Assembly: GCA_024402595.1 (NCBI GenBank)
Contig: JAKSTL010000004.1
Span: forward strand, 1-64,000
DNA from: Treponema sp.
GTDB lineage: Bacteria > Spirochaetota > Spirochaetia > Treponematales > Treponemataceae
Direction of reading: 5' to 3'
Length of the DNA: 64,000 bases
The notes under the pieces were generated by a model. That model was not told the origin of the DNA, searched no databases, and saw only the letters and a list, made by a program, of their open reading frames with translations. The translations under genes were made by a program, and so were the position numbers. Below, in pieces: positions 1 to 9,300 of the stretch (positions are counted from its first letter, which is position 1; every line of letters starts with the position of its first letter).

Positions 1-12
1 GTTGTACACTAG

Positions 13-1777
13 CTCGCACCTTCACAGGTGCGTGAAGTGACACAATTATCTGTGATTCTCTTTTCTATTAGATAACGTCGCACCTTCACAGGTGCGTGAA
101 TTGAAACGCCTTATAAAAAAGTATATCACCATATTTTGTTGTCGCACCTTCACAGGTGCGTGAATTGAAACAACTTCTTGTTTAGATTTTTCTCTTTCAG
201 ATTTTGTCGCACCTTCACAGGTGCGTGAATTGAAACATCCCGACTGCCATACTCACCACAAGCAAAATATGTCGCACCTTCACAGGTGCGTGAATTGAAA
301 CAAGGAAAATGGTACTATAGCAAAAGTCAAGACAGTCGCACCTTCACAGGTGCGTGAATTGAAACTCAGTAAATTTTAAATCATCGTAAATCTCTGGAGT
401 CGCACCTTCACAGGTGCGTGAATTGAAACATCAATTTTGTGTCACTTTTACATTATATTACAGTCGCACCTTCACAGGTGCGTGAATTGAAACTTTGATA
501 CACTTTTCACAATCATTCGGATTTGGTGTCGCACCTTCACAGGTGCGTGAATTGAAACTGCGTCGTCTTCGTCTCATTTTTTTTAACCTCCAGTCGCACC
601 TTCACAGGTGCGTGAATTGAAACTGATTGTTGCCATTTGTCACAATTATTATAATGTCGCACCTTCACAGGTGCGTGAATTGAAACTTGAAAGTTTTTTA
701 ACATTTCGATAGTGTAGCCGTCGCACCTTCACAGGTGCGTGAATTGAAACCAAATGTTGCTACCAAGATTTAAGAGATTATTTAAGTCGCACCTTCACAG
801 GTGCGTGAATTGAAACCTTTGTCACTGTCTGAGTTATTTGCAAAAATTGTCGCACCTTCACAGGTGCGTGAATTGAAACTTCAAAAGTATAAACAACTTT
901 TGCTTTTTTATCGTCGCACCTTCACAGGTGCGTGAATTGAAACCTACATCCCGAATTATGCCAGTTTATCCAGGTGAGTCGCACCTTCACAGGTGCGTGA
1001 ATTGAAACTTAGAGAAAGTTGATACTGAGTTATTTGCAAAAATTGTCGCACCTTCACAGGTGCGTGAATTGAAACAGACTACAGATAAATGACCAACCGA
1101 CACGCCTTTAGTCGCACCTTCACAGGTGCGTGAATTGAAACCGCTACGCTTCAAAAATAACAGAGTTTAACCTAGTCGCACCTTCACAGGTGCGTGAATT
1201 GAAACTAGGTACATTTATAGATTTAGGTTTGATTGTGCCGTCGCACCTTCACAGGTGCGTGAATTGAAACATTACCATATTTAATAAAAATGTATCACCC
1301 TACGTCGCACCTTCACAGGTGCGTGAATTGAAACACCGATGAAACGAGGTAAAACTTGGCACTTGATGGTCGCACCTTCACAGGTGCGTGAATTGAAACG
1401 ATTGGTTGGAAACTGTTGAAAAACTGATAAACAAGTCGCACCTTCACAGGTGCGTGAATTGAAAAAGTAAAGAAGAACGCTTGCTTTATGCCTATACATG
1501 TCGCACCTTCACAGGTGCGTGAATTGAAACTTCTAATCTCGCTGATTGTATTTCCTGATCTTGTCGCACCTTCACAGATGCGTGAATTGAAACCAGGTGA
1601 TCCTGATGTACTGAGAAAAAATCTTCTGTCGCACCTTCACAGGTGCGTGAATTGAAACAACGAATATAGGACAATGGATGATTGTGTTGCTGTCGCACCT
1701 TCACAGGTGCGTGAATTGAAACGAGTGACCTGCAAGTTTTTGAACCTCTTCTACTGTCGCACCTTCACAGGTGCGTG
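13..1777 (+). CRISPR. CRISPR array, 28 repeats, type I-C-like
   Basis: Twenty-eight copies of a 31-nt repeat (GTCGCACC..., ...GTGCGTGAATTGAAAC) start at 13, 77, 141, 206, 271, 335, 399 and so on to 1756, separated by 27 unique spacers of about 32-36 nt. Each repeat holds a 7-bp stem (CGCACCT/AGGTGCG) around TCAC and ends in ATTGAAAC, the form known from type I-C systems; the subtype is inferred from the repeat alone. The last copy (1756-1777) has lost its 3' third, as expected at the leader-distal end, so the leader and cas genes should lie to the left, outside the window. The first visible copy (13-43) has three mismatches; single changes occur at 1465 and in the copy at 1563-1593. Short ORFs read through the array are artefacts of the repeat. 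Confidence 0.97.
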
Positions 1778-1844
1778 GGTTTATAATATAGGAAATTGGG
1801 CAGTTATTGTCATTAGGGCAGACATCTTTAGTATAATCCCCCCA

Positions 1845-2345
1845 CTATCCCCGTCCGCTTCCCAATTTTTCTAAAGTTTCACCCGTAATTCTGTAGGTAT
1901 TCCAATCAGTCATCCGTTTTGCACCCATTGAAAGATAAAAATCAATGCTTGGCTGATTCCAATTTAAGCAAGCCCATTCCAAGCGCCCGCAACCTCTTTC
2001 CACAGCAATTTGCGCCAATCGTGTAATCAAACCTTTACCGTAACCCTTTCCGCGATATTCAGGAAGCACAAATAAATCTTCAAGATAGATTCCAGCCCTA
2101 CCTAAAAATGTGGAAAAATTATGAAAGAACAATGCAAAGCCAACTTCCTTTCCATCTTCCATCACAAAAATAACTTCCGCCTTCTTTTTTTCAAAAATCC
2201 ATTCTTTAAGCAAATCTTCCGTCGCCACCACCTGATCTTCCATTTTTTCATAAACGGCCAACGCTACAATCATATCAAGAATAATTTTTGTGTCTTTTTC
2301 TTCTGCAAATCTAATTTCTGGTTTTCTATTCATCATACAAAACAT
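1845..2345 (-). CDS. GNAT-family N-acetyltransferase
   Basis: A 166-residue single-domain acetyltransferase, the usual size for the Gcn5-related family. The acetyl-CoA pyrophosphate-binding loop is visible as LPEYRGKGYGKGL, preceded by a beta-strand with LEDLFV and followed by the C-terminal YLSMGA segment that contacts the acceptor. The overall pattern (IRFAEEKD start, ED-L-VLPEYRGKG) resembles diamine/spermidine-type acetyltransferases, but the substrate cannot be told from sequence. Three in-frame Met codons lie close together (2345, 2336, 2333); MNRKPEIRF from 2333 fits family length, while AAGGGA sits about 13 nt ahead of the first ATG, so the start is uncertain. It is a lone gene between the CRISPR trailer and the divergent PcfJ-like gene. 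Confidence 0.9.
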   Translation of the reverse strand: MFCMMNRKPEIRFAEEKDTKIILDMIVALAVYEKMEDQVVATEDLLKEWIFEKKKAEVIFVMEDGKEVGFALFFHNFSTFLGRAGIYLEDLFVLPEYRGKGYGKGLITRLAQIAVERGCGRLEWACLNWNQPSIDFYLSMGAKRMTDWNTYRITGETLEKLGSGRG

Positions 2346-2437
2346 TATAAATCATTTTTCCCTTTTGAGCTTTTTTATCGAAAAAAAATTGTCAATTCAC
2401 CATTTTGAACCTATATTATAATCACAAAGGATTTATC

Positions 2438-3991
2438 ATGACGAACGGATATTGGGGCTATAATATTAAAGAATGTAAATATGAACAAGTTGAGGAAGAA
2501 CCATTTTCTCTTTTTCCTACGATTATAGAACCAAAGCAAAAAATTGTGTTCTGCCGCCAATGCCATCGTTGGGAATATATAATCCATTTTAACAAAAACA
2601 TCCTTACAACCCAATGCGGAAAAAAATATGTTGGTCCCTTTGTGGTAGAAAACGCTCAAATCAATTTTTACTACAAAATCCAAAAAATTAAAGATGCCTA
2701 CGCCATTAAAATAAAATCTCAAACTGCCTCCCTGCAAAACCGCATTATCACCGAGTCAAATTATTTGCTGGATATAAATAAAAAAGTTTTATACAAAGAT
2801 GGAAAATCAGTTTTTGAAAATGAAGACATTGGTAATTCAATGTGCAAAGAACTCACCAAAGAAATCCTTGAAGAAATGGGCGAAAATTATAAAAAACTTT
2901 TTGGCATAAAACCAACCGTAGCCTCTCAGCTTAGTGGCTTCAATGTAATAATTGGCTACATGCTTTCACCTTTCAATGTTAACTTTTTTACCATCGCCCA
3001 ACATTGGGGACTAAATCCTTACGACAAAGATTTCGCCAGTCTTTCCTCTGGAGACACTCCCACCGCCGAAAACGAAATGTTTGCCAGCCTTGGAATAAAA
3101 CCCACCAAAGCCGTTCGTAAAATGTACCAAAAATATCCTCAGTCTGTAATTTGTTATGCAGCCGCCCTAGATTTAGGTTTTTCCGATGTAAATATTCTTC
3201 AGCGAACACCCAGCGTACAGTTTTACGCTTTTTTAAAATATTGTATGATTTCTTTTGCAGGAGGATTCATCTCTTATACAACCCGCGAGCATCTTAAATA
3301 TTTTGTGGAAGATATGCTCCAGCTCACAAATCAAAAAACCGTCTGGAATTCCATAGAGCGAACCCTAAACTATTTTGCCAACGCTAATTCCAAAATCTAC
3401 AATGTAATAGATGGAATTACCACTTATGGTCGAATCCACCGTCAGCTTACAGAAAACGAAAAACGGGAAATTATGCAGGAAGGTTTTAATGAATATTCCC
3501 ATAATTATTTGATTAGACGGGCAGAAGTTCTATTTAATGATACACAGTATCACTTTAACCAAGAAAATATTACCTTTGATATAGAACCTTCCTTCCTTGC
3601 CCTTGAATACAAAGCCGGTGATGATAAAAAGCGAGTTTTTAATCCTAAAACCAAAACCTTCGATATTGTTGATGTTCAAGATTCAGAAAGATATTGTTTT
3701 TATGTTGCAAGAGATTCCGACACTTTAAGAATGATTGGTAGCGCTATGCACAATTGTGTAGGCTGGGGTTATGCTAATTCAGTAAAAAACAGGCATTGTA
3801 CTATTGTTTACGGAGTTTTCAAGAACCAATATAGGATTTGTATAGAAGTTACTCCCGATTTTACTATCCGCCAGTCTTTAGGCCCTTGTAATCATCCTTT
3901 GGTAGATAAAGATTTGGAAGCATACAGAGAATGGTGCATCGAAAAAAATATTAACTTTGTAAAAGCTTTTGCTATTCACACAGCCATATAA
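2438..3991 (+). CDS. PcfJ-like protein
   Basis: A 517-residue protein whose C-terminal part matches the PcfJ-like family: residues about 437-500 carry MHNCVGWGYAN, then TIVYGVFKNQYRICIEV and IRQSLGPCN, the hallmark Cys/Asn-containing blocks. Founder members come from the conjugative plasmid pCF10, and relatives are common on mobile elements and near defence genes; no biochemical function is established. The N-terminal half is mixed alpha/beta with a possible metal-binding cluster (FCRQCH...TTQCGKK, residues about 40-65). The ATG at 2438 is chosen over the upstream TTG at 2405 because AAAGG lies seven bases before it. It stands alone between the GNAT gene and the helicase gene; the Cys clusters and CRISPR proximity are the only hints to its role. 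Confidence 0.78.
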   Translation: MTNGYWGYNIKECKYEQVEEEPFSLFPTIIEPKQKIVFCRQCHRWEYIIHFNKNILTTQCGKKYVGPFVVENAQINFYYKIQKIKDAYAIKIKSQTASLQNRIITESNYLLDINKKVLYKDGKSVFENEDIGNSMCKELTKEILEEMGENYKKLFGIKPTVASQLSGFNVIIGYMLSPFNVNFFTIAQHWGLNPYDKDFASLSSGDTPTAENEMFASLGIKPTKAVRKMYQKYPQSVICYAAALDLGFSDVNILQRTPSVQFYAFLKYCMISFAGGFISYTTREHLKYFVEDMLQLTNQKTVWNSIERTLNYFANANSKIYNVIDGITTYGRIHRQLTENEKREIMQEGFNEYSHNYLIRRAEVLFNDTQYHFNQENITFDIEPSFLALEYKAGDDKKRVFNPKTKTFDIVDVQDSERYCFYVARDSDTLRMIGSAMHNCVGWGYANSVKNRHCTIVYGVFKNQYRICIEVTPDFTIRQSLGPCNHPLVDKDLEAYREWCIEKNINFVKAFAIHTAI

Positions 3992-4111
3992 TCAATTAAG
4001 ACAATTTTGGAAGATAAATACAAATTAAATTGAAAAACGCAAACAAAAATAGGGGAGCATCCCTCTGCAAAAAACTTTCATTTATATGATATAATAAGTT
4101 TAGGGTAAAAA

Positions 4112-6310
4112 ATGAATCTTGATGAATTAAACGAAGAGCAATTAGCCGCAGTTACAACAACTGAAGGTTTTATTCGCGTGGTTGCCGGAGCTGGTTCTGG
4201 AAAAACTAGAGCCCTTTCATATCGTTTTGCTTATCTTGTAAACGATTTGGGCGTGTTACCATCCAATATTTTGTGCGTAACCTTCACCAACAAAGCCGCT
4301 GCCGAAATGCGAAACCGAATCAGAAAGCTCACTGGCGACAATGATACAGGCTACATTTCTACTTTCCACGGTTTTTGTGTTTCCGTTTTACAGGAAGATT
4401 CATCAGAAGTTCAGTATCCAAAAAGCTTTCTTGTGTTAGATAATTCCGACATCGATTCCATGCTGCAGATTATTTACGAAGAACGAGGTCTTACCCTGCG
4501 CCAAATGACCTTTTCCAATGCTCGGGATATGATAGAAAATCGAAAGCTTTTTCAGGAACCAGATTACTACGAAGATATGATTCGTATGTCCCTTGATGAA
4601 ATCCGCATAAAATATCTTAATGCCACCAGAGCTGAAGACATTATTTTTTACGGTTATCTTTATCAGGAAAAAAAGTGCTTTGGCTTAGACTACAACGATC
4701 TTCTTAAGTTTGTACTTTATATTTTTAAACAGAACAAAGAAATCCGTCAAAAATGGCAGGAGCGTCTTGAATATATCATGATTGATGAGTTTCAGGATAT
4801 AGATTTTATTCAATATGAGCTAATGCGGGTTTTATGTGATTTTCATAAAAATCTTTTTATAGTTGGAGATCCAGACCAGACAATTTATACTTGGCGTGGT
4901 GCAAATGTAAAATATCTTTTAGATTTTGATAAATGCTTTCCTAATGTTCAGACCATCCTTATGAACAAAAATTATCGTTCTACGCCCCAAATACTGGAAG
5001 TAGCCAATTCCCTCATCGATAAAAATAAAACTCGAATTAAAAAAAATCTGGTGGCCGCTCAACAAACAGAACCTTCATCCACAGAATCTCAGTCTCAAGA
5101 ACAAAACATAAATGAAAATCTTGTGCCATCCTATTTTCACGCCCAATCGGCAGAAGAAGAAGCCACATACATTGCAGAAACCATTACGGATTTATTAAAA
5201 AATGGATATTCAGCCAGCGATATTGTAGTTTTATACCGCGCCCATTACATCAGCCGAAATCTTGAAGAAGTTTTTCAGGACAAAAAACTGAATTACACTC
5301 TTTTTTCCGGCCTTCCATTTTTTGAACGCAAAGAAATAAAAGATTCTCTGTCTTATCTTAGAATGATTGCTTATAAAGATGATTTATCTTTCCTGCGCAT
5401 AGTAAATGAACCAAAACGCAATATTGGCGAACGACGCATTAAGTTCCTAAAAGAATATGTAGAAGAGAAGGGTGGCAGCTTGTTCAACGCCCTAAAACTT
5501 AATGTAGAAAACGAACTTTTTGCCAATACAAAAGCCCGAGATTTTATAAACCTCATAGAAAATTACAGTAAAGAGTATTCCAAACTTCAGATTTCCGAAT
5601 TATTCAGCTTTGTTATGAATGACAGTGGCTACGAAAAAGCCTTGCGAACCGAAGGAAGTCAGGAACGACTGGATAATCTTGCCGAACTAAAACAGTCAAT
5701 TTATGAATACGAAACCTCCTGTGGCGAAGAATGCTCTCTGGAAAATTATTTATCTCATGTGGCACTTTACACAAATACCGATCTGAACATTCAAAAAAAT
5801 GCCGTTCGTTTTATGACCGTTCACGCCGCAAAAGGTTTGGAGTTTCCTGTAGTTTTTCTTGTAGGATTAAACGAAAATATGTTCCCCAGCAAAAAGGTTG
5901 ACTCTCTTGCCGCTATGGAAGAAGAACGCCGTTTGTGTTTTGTAGCAATAACTCGAGCCGAAAAACAATTGTATCTTACAGAAGCAGCTGGTCAAACCCA
6001 AGGCTTTGGGTTTAGATACCCTTCAAGATTTATTTTTGATATAGATAAAAAGTTCTTAATTTATAAAGTTGAACTTCCAGAGCATATTCTAAAAGCTTCC
6101 AAACGGTTTATAGACGAAAACTCCATGGCCCTGGAAAAAATCTCAGCCCTTTCTTCTTTAAAAATCGGCGACAAAGTGAATCATTCAGTTTTTGGCAATG
6201 GAATAATTCTGGAAATTGACGACACAAAGCACATTTACACCGTGCAATTTGAAAAAATGCCTACTCCACGGAAAATGAGTTTCAAAGCCCCATTAAAAAA
6301 AGTGGAATAG
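4112..6310 (+). CDS. pcrA: UvrD/PcrA-family superfamily 1 DNA helicase
   Basis: A 732-residue 3'-5' DNA helicase of the UvrD/PcrA/Rep group, acting in nucleotide excision repair, replication restart and removal of RecA filaments. SF1 motifs occur in order: Q-motif (LNEEQLAAV), motif I Walker A (AGAGSGKTRAL), Ia (FTNKAAAEM), Ib (TFHGF), II (IDEFQDI), III (GDPDQTIYTWRGA), IV (NYRST), V (TVHAAKGLEFPVVFLVG) and VI (EERRLCFVAITRA). The C-terminus (KIGDKVNHSVFGNGIIL) matches the PcrA/UvrD tail that contacts RNA polymerase. AGGG at 4102 supports the ATG start, and TATGATATAAT just upstream can supply a -10 element. pcrA versus rep/uvrD assignment is a best guess. Confidence 0.95.
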   Translation: MNLDELNEEQLAAVTTTEGFIRVVAGAGSGKTRALSYRFAYLVNDLGVLPSNILCVTFTNKAAAEMRNRIRKLTGDNDTGYISTFHGFCVSVLQEDSSEVQYPKSFLVLDNSDIDSMLQIIYEERGLTLRQMTFSNARDMIENRKLFQEPDYYEDMIRMSLDEIRIKYLNATRAEDIIFYGYLYQEKKCFGLDYNDLLKFVLYIFKQNKEIRQKWQERLEYIMIDEFQDIDFIQYELMRVLCDFHKNLFIVGDPDQTIYTWRGANVKYLLDFDKCFPNVQTILMNKNYRSTPQILEVANSLIDKNKTRIKKNLVAAQQTEPSSTESQSQEQNINENLVPSYFHAQSAEEEATYIAETITDLLKNGYSASDIVVLYRAHYISRNLEEVFQDKKLNYTLFSGLPFFERKEIKDSLSYLRMIAYKDDLSFLRIVNEPKRNIGERRIKFLKEYVEEKGGSLFNALKLNVENELFANTKARDFINLIENYSKEYSKLQISELFSFVMNDSGYEKALRTEGSQERLDNLAELKQSIYEYETSCGEECSLENYLSHVALYTNTDLNIQKNAVRFMTVHAAKGLEFPVVFLVGLNENMFPSKKVDSLAAMEEERRLCFVAITRAEKQLYLTEAAGQTQGFGFRYPSRFIFDIDKKFLIYKVELPEHILKASKRFIDENSMALEKISALSSLKIGDKVNHSVFGNGIILEIDDTKHIYTVQFEKMPTPRKMSFKAPLKKVE

Positions 6311-6370
6311 GCATTCGCAAGAATAATTTCCTTATTCAATCTAATTTTCATCAATCAGATTTCTAAGCGG

Positions 6371-9300
6371 TTAGATTTCAATTTCTCCTTCAAAAGTCAT
6401 ACCCGCATTTCCAGTAAGGTAAACTGTATCACCCGTGTATCGAACCTGCAAAGTTCCTCCACGAACTCTAACCGTAACTTCTTCGTTCATTTTGCAGAAA
6501 CCGTTCAAAACTGCCGCAATTACCGCCGCACAAGCACCAGTTCCACAAGCAGGAGTTTCACCGTTTCCTCTTTCCCAAGTTCTCAACTTAATTTCGTTAG
6601 GACCAACTACTCGTACAAACTCAGTATTTGTTCGTTCTGGGAAACATTTATGATTTTCAAACAAAGGTCCAAGTTTTTCAATATCAATTTTATCCACAAA
6701 ATCAACAAAAGTTACACAATGAGGATTACCAACATTTACACAAGTTACCTTATATTCCTGACCATTTACTACCAATGGCGCATTTATAACCTGATTTCCC
6801 ATGGTTTCAACAAGAGTAGTAGGAATCTTTTCTGCTTCAAAAGAAGGTTTTCCCATTTCTACACAAACCGAATTGATTTTTTCGTTCAATTTATAAAGAA
6901 CAAGGTTTTTAATTCCCGAAGCAGTTTCAATGCTCATCATAGATTTTGGATCAGTTGAACGGCTGTGTTTGTAGGCAACACCAAAAATATTATTATCAAA
7001 CAGATATTTTGCTACACCACGAATAGCATTTCCCGCCATTTTTCCTTCACTACCATCATGATTAAAGAACCTCATAGAAGCATCAGCTTTTTTGCTCTTT
7101 CCCACAAGAATCAAAGAATCTGCACCAATACCGTTGTGGCGCTCGCAAAGTCTAATAGCCAATCCTCCAGGATTTTTAATTTCCTGTTCTTCCGAATTGA
7201 TAAGAATAAAATCGTTGCCCGTACATTCCATTTTATAGAAGTGGATTTTTTCACGGGTAGTTCTTAAATCATTAATATTAACCAGTTCCATGTTCTGGCA
7301 GCTGTAATTGCTCATAAGACAATTGGCAAGAGCATTGGCTGTATCAATGGAAGTTAAACAAGGAATATCTCTTTCTACAGCATGACGGCGCATTTTTACA
7401 GAGTCTGCGTGTGGGTCTCTACCTTTTGCCGAAGTCGAAATTACATAATCAACATTACCGCTGTCCAAAAGAGTAAGCAGATTGTCGTCAGGATTTTCAT
7501 GAATCTTATTTACCACAGTAACTTCCATACCAAAATCTTCAAGAGTTTTAGCATTTCCTTCTGTAGCATACAGCTTAAAGCCCATATCGTAGAACTTTTT
7601 AGCCAATTCAGGAATCTCGTAGCGGTCAGATTTTCTAACAGAGAACAAAACCCCACCAGATTTTTTCATTTTATAACCCGCAGAAACCAGACCTTTATAC
7701 AAAGCCTCTTCCATGGTAGAAGCAAGGCCAAGAACTTCACCAGTAGATTTCATTTCTGGACCAAGGTGAGTATCAACATCCATCAATTTTTCAAAACTGA
7801 ACACTGGAACTTTTACCGCAAAATAAGGTGGAATCTGATACAATCCGGTTCCATAACCCATATCCTGAATCTTTTCTCCCAGCATAGCTCTTGTTGCCAG
7901 TTCAACCATCGGAACACCAGTAACCTTAGAAATATAAGGAACAGTTCGGCTTGAACGAGGATTTACTTCAATAATATACAAATCGTTGTTGAAAATTAAA
8001 TACTGAATGTTCACCAGACCTTTAGTTCCCAAGGCCAATGCCAAATCTCTACTCTGGCGAATAATTTTCTGGCGCATAACATCATTCAAGTTCCAGCTTG
8101 GATAAACCGCAATAGAATCTCCCGAATGAATACCCGTTCGTTCAATATGCTCCATAATTCCCGGAATCAAAATATCTTCGCCATCACAAATGCCATCAAC
8201 TTCCAGCTCCACACCCATCATATATTGGTCAATCAAAACCGGATTCGTAATTCCCTGTGCCAGAATAATTTTCATATATTCCCGAACATCGTCGTTATTA
8301 AAGGCAACAATCATATTCTGACCGCCCAAAACATAAGAAGGTCTAAGTAAAACCGGATATCCCAATTCTTTTGTGGCATTCAAAGCTTCCTCGCAGTTCA
8401 TAACTGTAAGACCCTTTGGCCGCTTAATGTTCAATTTTTCACAAAGTTCTTCAAACCGTTCACGATCTTCTGCCAAATCAATAGCATCTGCCGAAGTTCC
8501 AAGAATCTGAATGCCTTGGTCAGACAAAAAGTTAGCCAGCTTAATAGCAGTTCCACCACCAAAGGCCACAACAACACCAATCGGTTTTTCAACCTCAATT
8601 ACATTCATAACATCCACAGGTGTTAATGGTTCAAAATAAAGTCGGTCGGCAGTGTCAAAGTCAGTAGAAACAGTCTCCGGATTGTTGTTAATAATTGCAA
8701 CCTCGTAGCCAAGCTTTTTCAGCGCCCAAATACACTGAACCGAAGAGTAATCAAATTCAATTCCCTGTCCAATGCGAATCGGTCCCGAACCAAGAACCAC
8801 AATAGTTCCCTTAGAATTCTTAGCATCAGTTTTAGCCGAAGTCATTCCATCAAAAATAGAATCAAATTTACAAGATGGGGAAGTCTCCCCCTCGCTGCAA
8901 CCAGCCCGGCCCGCCGTGCCGTTTTCCGCTACCCCCTCGCCTAGGTGGCTGCCGCCCCCTAAAACCCCCGCATGGAGTTTGCTAATAAAATCTTCCGCCT
9001 CATTTTCCCCATTACTGCATGAATAGAAATATGGAGTTTCCGCATCAAATTCTCCAGCACAAGTATCAACCATTTTAAATGAACGAGGAGGGAAGAGCAA
9101 AAGCTGAGAAGCATCAATTTTACCATTTTCTTCCTTTGAAATTCTTTTTTCTTCTTCGGCAATATTCTGTAATTTCCACAAAAACCATTCATCAATTTTT
9201 GTAATATTGTGAATTTCTTCTATAGTCATGCAACCGCGTTTAATCGCCTGATAAATTGCAAAAATTCTCTGGTCGGTACAGCAAGCAACTCTTTCACGAA

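Noticed and set aside
1281-1874. Short ORFs across the CRISPR array (both strands)
   Set aside because: They are translations of the repeat (recurring FNSRTCEGAT or IHAPVKVR), not genes.
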